Assembly (NCBI GenBank): GCA_027334565.1
Contig: DAHWUP010000001.1
Coordinates: forward strand, 177,164 to 241,163
Origin: Candidatus Levyibacteriota bacterium
GTDB taxonomy: Bacteria > Patescibacteria > Microgenomatia > Levybacterales > UBA12049
Length of the DNA stretch: 64,000 nt
Direction of reading: 5' to 3'
The notes under the pieces are model-generated. The model made no database searches. It was not told where the DNA came from and was given only the letters and a program-made list of their open reading frames with translations. This document shows positions 52,014 through 60,462 of the stretch, in pieces. The first letter of the stretch is position 1. Every line of letters begins with the position of its first letter. Position numbers and translations under genes: made by a program.

Positions 52014-52685
52014 ATGAGGGCAAAACTTAGCAAAAGAGAGGAGATCGCAACCGGTATCTTCGGCTTGGAGTTTGAAACTTTAGGTGAAACGGTCAATTTC
52101 GAACCGGGACAATTCTTTAGCCTCAACCTTCTGGATCCGCCCGAATCCGACCCGCGCGGAAACAGCCGGTATTTCGGGTTCAATAATTTGCCGGGGCAAA
52201 ACATCGTCCAAATGATCACAAAGGCCGGCCCAAGCGCCTATAAAAAATACCTGCTCCAAATGCCCCAAGGAACGGAAGTTGAGATCGACAAGATCCAGGG
52301 CCTTCCTATCCTTCCCAAAGAGCCGAACCAGCCGGTCGTTTTTGTTTGCAGCAATATCGGGATCGCGCCGGTCATCAGTGTCTTAAGAAATATCAAAGCA
52401 AAAGATCTGAATTACAATATCACTCTGGTTTATGTATTCAACGATAGAGCCTCGGCGCCTTTTATTACGGAGCTTGAGAGCTTGGCCAAAGAGCGTTCCG
52501 ATTTCAAGCTGATCGAGACGGTCAATTTCGACCGGACGCTTATTCAACAAAATTTCCCGAACTTGAACGAAAATTTGTATTGTCCCAAAGGCGAGCCCAA
52601 GTTTGTCGTATCCGCGGCAAGGACGCTTGAAGGACTTGGGGTGGCACCTAAGATGATCTCCATGGAAATATTTACCGGATATTAA
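52014..52685 (+). CDS. FNR-family FAD/NAD(P)-binding oxidoreductase
   Basis: 223 aa. N-terminal FAD-binding barrel with FEPGQFFSLNL (about residues 28-38) and SRYFGFNN, which replaces the usual RxYS flavin motif. NAD(P)-binding half with FVCSNIGIAPVISVLRNI (about 102-119). No 2Fe-2S domain. It may exchange electrons between ferredoxin, hydrogenase and NAD(P)H, standing in for the gamma subunit of group 3 hydrogenases. Convergent with korB, overlapping by 4 nt. Confidence 0.85.
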   Translation: MRAKLSKREEIATGIFGLEFETLGETVNFEPGQFFSLNLLDPPESDPRGNSRYFGFNNLPGQNIVQMITKAGPSAYKKYLLQMPQGTEVEIDKIQGLPILPKEPNQPVVFVCSNIGIAPVISVLRNIKAKDLNYNITLVYVFNDRASAPFITELESLAKERSDFKLIETVNFDRTLIQQNFPNLNENLYCPKGEPKFVVSAARTLEGLGVAPKMISMEIFTGY

Positions 52686-53539
52686 CGGTAATCGGTGATT
52701 ATTTCTTGAATGTCCCTCTTTGCAACCGGCGTATCCACCAAAGGCTTCTGGCCGATCTGAGGGATCTGCGCTTCGTAGGATGGTTCGTCCACTTCGTAAA
52801 AAACCCCTAAGGGAATTTGTTTTTCGCCCCACTCGAGCGCTTTTTTGAACGCCTGTTCTTTGTCGGTCTTATCGAATGAAGGATCGAGGTAATAGGTGTT
52901 ATTCTGGTAAAACTCGTGGGTATACAATTCGTTGAAGGTCACGCAGGGCTGCAAAACATCGACCACCGAAATCCCTTTATGCTCTGCGGCTTTTTGGAAC
53001 AGCTCCGAAAGCTGCGGAATGTGCGACGCATATTCCCTGGCGACAAAAGTCGCTCCGGCAGTGATTGCCAGCGTAAGCGGATTGACCGGATTATCGAGAT
53101 TTCCCTGGGGAGTCGATTTACTTTTGTAACCGTGAGGCGACCTTGGTGAGGTTTGTCCGGTGGTCAATCCGTAAATCGCGTTGTCGTGAATGACAACGGT
53201 GATATCGTGATTTCTGCGACAGGAATGAACGAAGTGGTTTCCGCCTTCGGCCAGACAGTCGCCGTCGCCTGTGAACACGAACACGTTCAGCCGGTTATTG
53301 GCCATTTTGACCCCGCTTGCAACCGGAAGCGCCCTGCCATGCAAACCTTCGAAAGAAGTGATCTTGGTAAAGTTCACCAGATGTCCGTGGCAGCCGATGC
53401 CCGCGACCAGCACGGAATTGTTATTGTTCCAGTCTTTGGCGACCGCCGCGTTCTTAAAAGCGGCCCAGATAGCCATGTCCCCGCAACCCGGACACCAGTT
53501 CGGCGAGCAACCGGTGGAAAGATCCGCCAGCTGTGTCAT
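52682..53539 (-). CDS. 2-oxoacid:ferredoxin oxidoreductase beta subunit
   Basis: 285 aa. Fe-S ligands: CSPNWCPGCGD (C10, C15, C18) and QPCVTFN (about C196). TPP-binding motif GDGDCLAEGGNHFVHSCRRN (about residues 92-111), with the N...Y acceptor IHDNAIYGLTTGQ. The KorB-type ending fits a 2-oxoacid (pyruvate or 2-oxoglutarate) enzyme; specificity cannot be fixed. It overlaps korA by 4 nt (ATGA), and the pair plus the upstream fusion gene form one operon. Confidence 0.94.
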   Translation of the reverse strand: MTQLADLSTGCSPNWCPGCGDMAIWAAFKNAAVAKDWNNNNSVLVAGIGCHGHLVNFTKITSFEGLHGRALPVASGVKMANNRLNVFVFTGDGDCLAEGGNHFVHSCRRNHDITVVIHDNAIYGLTTGQTSPRSPHGYKSKSTPQGNLDNPVNPLTLAITAGATFVAREYASHIPQLSELFQKAAEHKGISVVDVLQPCVTFNELYTHEFYQNNTYYLDPSFDKTDKEQAFKKALEWGEKQIPLGVFYEVDEPSYEAQIPQIGQKPLVDTPVAKRDIQEIITDYR

Positions 53540-55248
53540 AGCGTCACTCCTTTCATTTTTTCAACTATTTCTTCGGGGAAGATCGGCCTTCCGTCGTACT
53601 TTAATAAATGATCAGCTATTTCTATCCCGGTCTTTTCCCTGATAAGTCCTGCCAGAGCCGCCGAATAATTGCACTCGACGTTCACGATGTGCCTGGCTTT
53701 ACTTAAAACCTGTTTGACCGCTTCGTCGGGGAAAGGGTTCAACCAGCTGATGTGCAAATAGTTTACGTTTGGCAATTGTTTCATCGCTTCAAGGATACTT
53801 CCCTTATTGCTACCCCAGGAAACAACGGTGATATCGGCGTTCTCGGGTCCGTAAAGTTTTGGGGGTTGCATATCCTGCGACTTGCAGGTCTCAAGCTTTT
53901 TCATCCTCTTTCGCATCTGCGAATTGGCGTCCTCTGTCTCCTCGCTGTCTATCCCGACCGGGTTATGCTCGTCGGAGTTTCCGATAAAATAATTGCCGAC
54001 CCCGGGTACCGTGCGCGTCGAAACCCCGTCCTCCTCAAGTTTGTATCTTTCATAGTTGTCGCTTTTTTCAAACAACATCTTTCCCCGGTTAACTTCGTAA
54101 GAGGAGGCGTCAAACGGCGTGATGCTCTGGTCGTCCTCGCAGATATTCTTATCGATAAGAAGTACCACCGCGGTCTGGTATTTTTCCGCAAGGTTAAAGG
54201 CCTGCATCGCCAAATGAAAGGACTCCTCCGCGTCGCCCGCCGCCAAGACGATTCTGGGAAAATCACCCTGCGCCGCGTGCAAAACGAACCGCAAATCCCC
54301 CTGTCCGCTCCAGGTGGGAAGACCGGTCGCCGGCCCAGGACGCATCCCCTCGACTATGACTATCGGCGTCTCGGTGATCCCGGCAAGGCCGTATCCTTCG
54401 CTCATCAAGGCAAAGCCGCCGCCCGAGGTCGCGGTCATCACCCTCGCGCCCGCAAACGACGCGCCCAAAGACATGTTGATGGCCGAAAGTTCGTCCTCGG
54501 GTTGTTTGTAGATGAAACCGTATTTTTCCTGGTATTTGGCCAAAACAGCCAGGATGTTCGAGATAGGAGACATGGGATAGATGGCGGCAAACTGCAGGCC
54601 GGCGGCGATGGCACCCATCGCTACGGCGTCGGTACCGTTGGCGACTATTTTTGGGGCAATGTTTTCCTCTTTGGTCAGAACGGGTATTTGTTTATCTTTA
54701 AAGTTTTCAACGGCGAAGTCATAACCTTTTTGCGCCGCCTGGATATTGGAATTGACGATCTCGTCACCTTTGTGACCGAATTGTTCCTTGAGCAGATCTT
54801 TAAGTATCCCAAGCTCGCCCGACAGAAGATACACCGCCGCCCCCAGAGCCACGGTGTTACTCAAAAGCTCGGACCCTCCCGCCTCTTTGGCAAATTTGGA
54901 CAAAGGGACCGGATAAAGCGCGGTCTCCTTTTCAACCAAAGAAAGATCGTACTTTCGGTCACTATCGTAAAGAAGCCCTTTCCCCTTGCCAAGCTCACTG
55001 GCGTGCAGGCTGATGGTCTTTTGGTCCAGGGCGATCAAGAAATCGTTTTTTAGCGAAGGGCCGCTGACCGAAGTTTTCGAAACGGAAACTTGGGTAAAGT
55101 TATGTCCGCCGCGTATAAGCGAAGGAAAACCGGTATATGTATAAACATGTTTTCCCGAGCGTGTGGCGATTTTGGCTAAGGTCAGGCCGGTGGCTTTTAT
55201 TCCCTGACCTGCCTGTCCTCCTACTGTCAAATGAAAAATATCTTCCAT
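53536..55248 (-). CDS. 2-oxoacid:ferredoxin oxidoreductase, fused gamma-alpha subunit
   Basis: 570 aa. The gamma domain (about 1-180) opens TVGGQAGQGIKATGLTLAKI; the alpha domain begins near 200 (GTDAVAMGAIAAGLQFAAIY) and contains PEDELSAINMSLGASFAGAR, TSGGGFALMSEGYGLAG and RPGPATGLPTWSGQGDLRF. The last is typical of KorA-like enzymes. With the beta subunit it oxidises a 2-oxoacid to acyl-CoA, CO2 and reduced ferredoxin. It starts 3 nt after the acyl-CoA synthetase fusion. A large antisense frame here is a shadow. Confidence 0.94.
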   Translation of the reverse strand: MEDIFHLTVGGQAGQGIKATGLTLAKIATRSGKHVYTYTGFPSLIRGGHNFTQVSVSKTSVSGPSLKNDFLIALDQKTISLHASELGKGKGLLYDSDRKYDLSLVEKETALYPVPLSKFAKEAGGSELLSNTVALGAAVYLLSGELGILKDLLKEQFGHKGDEIVNSNIQAAQKGYDFAVENFKDKQIPVLTKEENIAPKIVANGTDAVAMGAIAAGLQFAAIYPMSPISNILAVLAKYQEKYGFIYKQPEDELSAINMSLGASFAGARVMTATSGGGFALMSEGYGLAGITETPIVIVEGMRPGPATGLPTWSGQGDLRFVLHAAQGDFPRIVLAAGDAEESFHLAMQAFNLAEKYQTAVVLLIDKNICEDDQSITPFDASSYEVNRGKMLFEKSDNYERYKLEEDGVSTRTVPGVGNYFIGNSDEHNPVGIDSEETEDANSQMRKRMKKLETCKSQDMQPPKLYGPENADITVVSWGSNKGSILEAMKQLPNVNYLHISWLNPFPDEAVKQVLSKARHIVNVECNYSAALAGLIREKTGIEIADHLLKYDGRPIFPEEIVEKMKGVTL

Positions 55249-55251
55249 CGG

Positions 55252-58092
55252 TTAAAACTTTTCCGTGTACAACCTTTCCTTTTTGATCCCTAACTCCAAA
55301 AGTAGCTTTGAAGCGTCTTCTATCATCGATTTGTTACCGCAAAGAAAAGCGCTGATGGTACTTGCGTCCGGAAAATTCTGCTTCAGGTAATCGGTGATAT
55401 GACCGGTCTTGCCTTTCCAGGTTTCGTCCGGTTTGGATATCACCTGTTCGAAAGTAAAGTTGGGATAATCCTGCATCAGCCTTTCGAAGTATTTATCCCA
55501 GAAAATATCCTCCTGATACCTTACCCCAAGGTATAGCGCGATAGGTTTTTGGAAATTCTGAACCTTTAGCAGATCGTCGATGATACAGCGAAGCGGTGCC
55601 ACGCCCGAGCCGGTTGCCAAAAATAACAGACGGCCGGAATCGTCGGGTTTATATGTGAATACCCCAAAAGGTCCTAAGAAACTGATCTTGTCCGCAACGC
55701 TTAAATTTTCAAAATAGATCGAACCAGGCCCTCCCGGCGATGTATCGATCAATAAGCCGAACCTCGTATCGCCTTCTTTGGTGGCGATGGAATAACTGTT
55801 GATCCTTGTATTACCTACTTTTATGCTGATGTATTGCCCCGGCTTGAAATTCAACGGCGCATCGGTTTCAAAAACAAAGTAGTGGTATTTTCCGGCCAGG
55901 TTGGTCGCTTCGATGGTTTCGGCGACACGGAATTTGGGAAGCGCCACCAAGGGCTTGGGTTGCGCGTGTGTTAAGACCACTTTGCCGTCGACCGCCCAAA
56001 CGTCGTTTAAAGTTACTATCAGAGGATTTATCTCGATTTCGTTGGCTTCGGGCACGACCTCAAGCAACGAACTCAACCTTAAGATTACATCGTAAAGTTT
56101 CTCCAGTGCATACATCGGCTCACCCCGGTAACCCTTAAGCAGCGGATAGATCTTGGACTCCATCACGATCTCCTTGGCCAGATTAAGGTCTATGGGTAAA
56201 AGATGCAAGTTTCTGTCCATGATCAGCTCCGCCCAGCTTCCGCCGGCGCCGAACAAAAGTACCGGTCCGAAGTTGGGATCGCGTTTGACCCCGACAATGA
56301 CCTCGATCCCGGAAATGATGTCCTTTTGTATCTGCAGCGACACGTGGTCCCTGATCTCCTGCGGCAGCTGGATGATCTTGTTCCTGAGGTTGGTCATGGC
56401 GTTCTCCAGCTCGTCGTCGGACTGGATATCCTTGACTATCGCGCCGATATCGGCTTTATGTAAAAGTCCCGGGGAGGATAGTTTCATCACCACCGGCCAT
56501 TTGTTCTGGTCGGCAAAATCTTTCGCGTCCTCGTAAGTAGCAACCTTTGCCGTTTGCGGAGCGGGGATCCCGGCGTAAACCAAAAGCTGGTTGGCGTCGA
56601 TGTTATCAAGCGAGATCTGGTTTTGCGAAACCGCTTTATTAACGACGTCTTTGATAAGCTTCTGGTTTTCTTCGGCGATGAGAGTATCGAATTTACTGAC
56701 CGGCGGCGTAGCCCTTGTCTGCCACTGTTTCCATTTCCACATTTTGGCGATGGTAGAGATCGCCCGCTCGGGAAACCGAAACGACGGGATATGGTAACTG
56801 TTCAGTTTTTCCTCGCCCTGGGCGATCAAACTTCCGCCGATGAACGAACAGAAAATAGGAATGTTATACTGCCTGGCCAAATTACCGATAAGTTCCGCCG
56901 TCTTTTCGATCTGCGTCATCACCTGAGGTGTCAATATCACCATCAGGCTGTCGGCCTGATTGGTCTGAAGGATTATCTCGCAAGCCTTGGCGATCCTGTC
57001 GGCCAAAGCATCACCCAAAACGTCGACCGGATTGACAACGCTTGCAAACCTCGGCAGGACCTGGTGCAGCATCCCTTGAGTCTCCTTATTGAATTCGACC
57101 AGATCAAGCCTGTGCGAAACCACCGAATCGGCGCTGATAACCCCCGGCCCGCCGGCGTTTGAGACTATCGCCACCCTCGGCCCCCCCGGCGCGTTCACCC
57201 AGGCGAAAGACCTGGACAGATCGAAATAGTCCTCCAAAGTATCGCAGCGTATGACACCGGCTTCGGCCAGCGCCTCGTCGAAAACGATATCCTCGCCGGC
57301 TATGGCCCCGGTATGCGACTGCATCGCCTTGATGGCCGCGGTGGTCTTGCCGGGCTTGATGATGAAGATGGGATTTTTACGCGAAAGTTTTTTTGTGATG
57401 TCCAAAAAATCCGCACCGTTTGAGATGGACTCAAGGTATAAACCGATCGGGTGCACCGAGCCGTTCACTTTCTGGTCTTCGTTTAAAAAGTGCGTCAGGA
57501 CGTCATTTTCGTTAATGACCGTCTTGTTGCCCAGGGTGATGAATTCGGAAAAACCAAGGCCGGTGGCGTTGCAAAAATCGAAGATGGAAGCGGCCAGCGC
57601 ACCGGACTGGGAAACATATCGAAGGTTTCCGGCGTTATAGACCGGCTCGCCGAAAGTGACATTCACCGGCACGGCGTTATTGACAAAACCCAGATTGTTG
57701 GGACCTAGGATATTCAGCTGGTATTTCTCGGCGATTTGGGCCATCTCATCCTCAAGCGCCTTCCCTTCCGGTCCGATCTCCTTGTAGCCGGCGGAAAACA
57801 CCACCACGTTTTTGACCCCTTTTTCCCCGATCTCATTTAAAACGCCGTTAACCAGCCCCGCCGGAATGGCTATCACCGCAAGGTCCACCACTTCGGGAAT
57901 GCCGCCTATCTGCGGATAACACCGAAGACCGTGGATCTCCTGCGAATTGGGGTTGACGGGATAGATCCTTCCCGGGTATTTGGAGGTTATCAGATTATTT
58001 AGTACGATCGCTCCCACTTTCTGGGGAGAAGCCGAAGCGCCGATGATTGCAATTGATTTTGGGGAGAGCAGTGTCTCCAAATTCTTATGCAT
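55252..58092 (-). CDS. ADP-forming acyl-CoA synthetase fused to FNR-type reductase
   Basis: 946 aa from MHKNLETLLSPKSIAIIGAS; twelve earlier in-frame codons lie inside the operator/promoter. Residues about 1-460 are the alpha part of acetyl-CoA synthetase (ADP-forming), with catalytic His near 258 (SHTGAIAGED). Residues 480-700 are the ATP-grasp beta part (LLHKADIGAI near 542). Residues 715-946 form an FAD/NAD(P) reductase: FKPGQYISIKVG, RINSYSIAT, LATGSGVAPLR (about 824), LCGNKSMIEDA. Makes ATP from acyl-CoA; the reductase could recycle ferredoxin from KorAB. First gene of the operon with korA and korB. I know of no standard enzyme with this fusion. Confidence 0.93.
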   Translation of the reverse strand: MHKNLETLLSPKSIAIIGASASPQKVGAIVLNNLITSKYPGRIYPVNPNSQEIHGLRCYPQIGGIPEVVDLAVIAIPAGLVNGVLNEIGEKGVKNVVVFSAGYKEIGPEGKALEDEMAQIAEKYQLNILGPNNLGFVNNAVPVNVTFGEPVYNAGNLRYVSQSGALAASIFDFCNATGLGFSEFITLGNKTVINENDVLTHFLNEDQKVNGSVHPIGLYLESISNGADFLDITKKLSRKNPIFIIKPGKTTAAIKAMQSHTGAIAGEDIVFDEALAEAGVIRCDTLEDYFDLSRSFAWVNAPGGPRVAIVSNAGGPGVISADSVVSHRLDLVEFNKETQGMLHQVLPRFASVVNPVDVLGDALADRIAKACEIILQTNQADSLMVILTPQVMTQIEKTAELIGNLARQYNIPIFCSFIGGSLIAQGEEKLNSYHIPSFRFPERAISTIAKMWKWKQWQTRATPPVSKFDTLIAEENQKLIKDVVNKAVSQNQISLDNIDANQLLVYAGIPAPQTAKVATYEDAKDFADQNKWPVVMKLSSPGLLHKADIGAIVKDIQSDDELENAMTNLRNKIIQLPQEIRDHVSLQIQKDIISGIEVIVGVKRDPNFGPVLLFGAGGSWAELIMDRNLHLLPIDLNLAKEIVMESKIYPLLKGYRGEPMYALEKLYDVILRLSSLLEVVPEANEIEINPLIVTLNDVWAVDGKVVLTHAQPKPLVALPKFRVAETIEATNLAGKYHYFVFETDAPLNFKPGQYISIKVGNTRINSYSIATKEGDTRFGLLIDTSPGGPGSIYFENLSVADKISFLGPFGVFTYKPDDSGRLLFLATGSGVAPLRCIIDDLLKVQNFQKPIALYLGVRYQEDIFWDKYFERLMQDYPNFTFEQVISKPDETWKGKTGHITDYLKQNFPDASTISAFLCGNKSMIEDASKLLLELGIKKERLYTEKF

Positions 58093-58099
58093 TACAACT

Positions 58100-58134
58100 A
58101 GTTTAGCATGAATATTTGTCTCTGACAAATATTC
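58100..58134 (-). promoter_or_regulatory. Promoter and palindromic operator of the acd-fnr/kor operon
   Basis: Minus strand: -35 TTGTCA (58123-58128), 17-nt spacing, extended -10 TGCTAAACT (58100-58108), ATG 7 nt further. A perfect inverted repeat with 11-bp arms, GAATATTTGTC-tct-GACAAATATTC (plus strand 58110-58134), covers the -35. This is a strong operator candidate for a dimeric regulator, not encoded nearby. Confidence 0.65.
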
Positions 58135-58260
58135 AATCTTTAAAAAAATTATAAAATATCATTCTGTTTTGTAACCTATTGAGTAAATGGATAGATGCGG
58201 GCAGTTAGCTTAAAAAATTAACGTAAGCCGGAAAAAAACACTTATGCAAATTTGGTTGTT

Positions 58261-58289
58261 TTGAAATTCAAACTTACGGATGTTAAAAT
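58261..58289 (+). promoter_or_regulatory. Promoter of the 58303 gene
   Basis: -35 TTGAAA (58261-58266), 17-nt spacer, extended -10 TGTTAAAAT (TAAAAT 58284-58289). The ATG at 58288 lies inside the -10, so the ATG at 58303 is the likely start. Confidence 0.65.
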
Positions 58290-58302
58290 GCAAAAGCCGG
58301 AT

Positions 58303-58878
58303 ATGAACAAAAACCGCTGGCTGAGCATTTTTATACTATTAATAATCCTTGTTTTGGGAGTTATTTTGGTGAAAAACTTAACGGGCGGAAAAAACACCAT
58401 TAAACAGACGCCTACAAGGATTTATACCGAGGTAACGCCTACTCAGGTTCCTACCGTTTCCAAAGGGTTGACCCCGACCCGGGCGGTTTCTTCAAACAAC
58501 CAGAACGCACCGGCCACCCCGGCCCCGACGGGCGTTTCGGGCGGGTCGCGCGGACAGGTCACCTGTACACTTACCATCCCGCCGGACAATCAAAATTACG
58601 GTCAGGCCAACTTCGGTTATAACTGGAACAATCTGGTCGCGGGCGCAAACGGCACCGCCAAAGTGGAACTTTGCGCTGACTCCGGAGGAAAATCGTCTTT
58701 GATGTCCGAAAATTTCGGCGCCAACGGCTCATCCGCCACCTCGGCCAACTGGATAATCCTAAACGGTTATTATACTTTTACGCTGTACGATGAAAAAGGC
58801 GGCGATTTACCCCAGTGCGGCGGAGCGTCGTTATCAAGCTGCGTCATCGATACGCTCGTTAAGCAAAAATCGCATTAA
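58303..58878 (+). CDS. Membrane-anchored exported protein, unknown
   Basis: 191 aa from MNKNRWLSIFILLIILVLGV, an N-terminal anchor helix. A linker rich in Thr, Pro, Ser and Val (about residues 35-90) leads to a C-terminal extracytoplasmic domain of about 100 residues with four cysteines (VTCTLTI, VELCADS, LPQCGG, SSCVID) that could form two disulfides. Unrecognised family; probably a surface protein. The first 17 codons of the longer open frame overlap the promoter and were excluded. Confidence 0.7.
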   Translation: MNKNRWLSIFILLIILVLGVILVKNLTGGKNTIKQTPTRIYTEVTPTQVPTVSKGLTPTRAVSSNNQNAPATPAPTGVSGGSRGQVTCTLTIPPDNQNYGQANFGYNWNNLVAGANGTAKVELCADSGGKSSLMSENFGANGSSATSANWIILNGYYTFTLYDEKGGDLPQCGGASLSSCVIDTLVKQKSH

Positions 58879-59333
58879 AAAGTGTCCGCCAAAGGCGTTG
58901 CCAATTTTCTTTGAAGAAGCAACGCATCCACCCTCTCTCTGAATGCGTCGTTTCTCTTGGGGTTGTATGCGATTGTTCCTTCCCTGCTGGCGGTGAATCT
59001 TACCCAGACCTGTCCGCCGTTGCCCGGCCTGGTCCTTGCCTCGAACAGCTGGTACCGTTTGGTGGTCCAGTCGGCATAACCTTTTTGTTTAAGCTGTTGG
59101 GCATAGTCCGCAAAGGTCGGCACCGCCTCTCCCGTTTGGCCGTCATGATAGACATCAAGATAGACACCGACCACTTCGCCGAACAGTTCTGGGGTTATGT
59201 CTTCGACCCTGGTCCAGTAGTTCGGGCGCTTGTCTTCCGGCTCGTCCGGTTTTTCCGCCTGTAACCGGCCACGCTTGGCCAGCTCGCGGTCCGCCCACTC
59301 CAAATGTCCATCCTTACCTACCACTCTTTCCAT
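58875..59333 (-). CDS. Unknown 152-aa soluble protein
   Basis: Not recognised. Charged, no membrane segment. Features: an acidic N-terminal half with NYWTRVEDITPELFGEVVGV, a Tyr-rich region (YADWTTKRYQLF), and QVWVRFTASREGTIAYNPKR near the end. Extended -10 TGGTATAAT (TATAAT at 59342-59347) ends 8 nt before ATG. It overlaps the end of the convergent 58303 gene by 4 nt. Confidence 0.65.
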   Translation of the reverse strand: MERVVGKDGHLEWADRELAKRGRLQAEKPDEPEDKRPNYWTRVEDITPELFGEVVGVYLDVYHDGQTGEAVPTFADYAQQLKQKGYADWTTKRYQLFEARTRPGNGGQVWVRFTASREGTIAYNPKRNDAFRERVDALLLQRKLATPLADTF

Positions 59334-59385
59334 AAGCCGAGATTATACCACCTATAAAAATTTTGGGCAAACAAAAAAGCGAAGG

Positions 59386-59799
59386 TCATTTTTCAAGCGG
59401 AGGGAATTTCGGATACCGGTCGAGGATAAAATTCTTCACTTCCCTTGCCGCCAGCCTTGCGTTTTCGCTTCCGTTTAGATAGTCGTTATAGACGTTTGAG
59501 GCAAGTAGGCTTAAATATTTCATCCTTTCCGAATAATCGTCGCGGGAGACGAGTTCGCCGGTAAGCTCTCCGTCCTCGTTTTCCTCTACCGGATAAAAGG
59601 CGTACTGCATGGTCGTACCGTGGAACAGGAACCGGATGTCTTCGATAAGATAACTTAAGCGCGCGTACTTGAACAGTCCGTCCCTTGCCAAAAGGTTCAA
59701 GCTGTTTCTGTCGGCGCTTTGCCCCGCAAAGCGGAAGACCCGGTTTTGGGTAGAAAGTAGCTCGATGTCTTTGCTTCGGTCAGGTTCCGCTTCAAGCAT
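59386..59799 (-). CDS. Unknown 137-aa protein
   Basis: Unrecognised helical soluble protein (MLEAEPDRSKDIELLSTQNR at the start). The open frame extends 28 codons upstream, but a TTGACA and extended -10 TGCTAAAAT within that stretch suit a start at ATG 59799. It is rich in aromatic and charged residues (DIRFLFHGTTMQYAFYPVEE) and ends in FILDRYPKFPPLEK. No neighbour gives a functional clue; it is divergent from the 59887 gene. Confidence 0.6.
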   Translation of the reverse strand: MLEAEPDRSKDIELLSTQNRVFRFAGQSADRNSLNLLARDGLFKYARLSYLIEDIRFLFHGTTMQYAFYPVEENEDGELTGELVSRDDYSERMKYLSLLASNVYNDYLNGSENARLAAREVKNFILDRYPKFPPLEK

Positions 59800-59886
59800 A
59801 AAATTATATTGGACTATTTTAGCAAATCGTGTCAAGCAAAGCCTTAAAATTTGCTTGGTGGTATAATCCATAGGTAGCAACAAATT

Positions 59887-60210
59887 ATGGGGGAGAAAGA
59901 TAACGGACCAAAAAGATTTGCGGTTTTTTTCTTATTCGGCGACAGGGTCGAAAACGGAGAAAGGGTCCTAGACGTTGGGGAACTGGCGACCGATCCCAAA
60001 ACCGCCGAGGAAGGCATCATCGCTTTAGCCGACCGTCTCGGCGCCGATTCGTGGTCCACCCGTACGGTAGAAGAGGACGGTAGTTTGGGCGAAAGAAAAT
60101 TTCATTTCTCAGGCACGGTCTGGAAAGCGCCCTGGCAACCCGAAGGCCCCAAACCCAACTGGAAAAAAGCCGCATCAGAAACTCCGCAAGAACCCGGCCG
60201 GATGAATTAA
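59887..60210 (+). CDS. Unknown 107-aa protein
   Basis: Unrecognised. A beta-rich start (KRFAVFFLFGDRVENGERVL) and a helical middle are followed by a Pro/Lys/Glu-rich, probably disordered C-terminus. An extended -10 TGGTATAAT (TATAAT at 59862-59867) lies about 19 nt before ATG; no clear Shine-Dalgarno. Codon use resembles neighbours, and the convergent neighbour lies 11 nt on. Confidence 0.6.
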   Translation: MGEKDNGPKRFAVFFLFGDRVENGERVLDVGELATDPKTAEEGIIALADRLGADSWSTRTVEEDGSLGERKFHFSGTVWKAPWQPEGPKPNWKKAASETPQEPGRMN

Positions 60211-60221
60211 TTTTTTTGCAG

Positions 60222-60425
60222 TTACTCGTAGTCCGAGGAAAAAGGAATATAAGTTTCCGGATAATCGGGATCCCAGCTTCTTATACCAAAACTTGGCATC
60301 GGTGCGCGTTGGGTATGATCCTGGGTTTTAGCCTTTCGTTTTTTAGCGGGTTTTTCGGTGGGAACGGGAGCCGGTCTGGCTTCCCTTTGCAAAGACGGAG
60401 TTTGATGAGTTCTTCTTTCTACCAT
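60222..60425 (-). CDS. Small basic Pro-rich protein, unknown
   Basis: 67 aa. The N-terminal two-thirds is Lys/Arg/Pro/Gln-rich and likely disordered; the C-terminus is aromatic-acidic (SWDPDYPETYIPFSSDYE). It is supported mainly by a very good promoter: -35 TTGACT (60456-60461), 16-nt spacer, -10 TATAAT (60434-60439), ATG 8 nt later. No family recognised. Confidence 0.5.
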   Translation of the reverse strand: MVERRTHQTPSLQREARPAPVPTEKPAKKRKAKTQDHTQRAPMPSFGIRSWDPDYPETYIPFSSDYE

Positions 60426-60462
60426 ACCCAGGCATTATACAATTTATTCGTAAGAAGTCAAA

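Noticed and set aside
53752..55053. Long plus-strand frame (433 codons) antisense to the oxoacid oxidoreductase
   Set aside because: It is a shadow of the korA-like frame: low-complexity Arg/Gly/His-rich translation, no family motifs, no promoter, while the minus frame has complete catalytic motifs.
56554..57162. Plus-strand frame of 202 codons inside the acyl-CoA synthetase fusion
   Set aside because: Antisense shadow of a well-conserved domain; the translation shows no recognisable fold.
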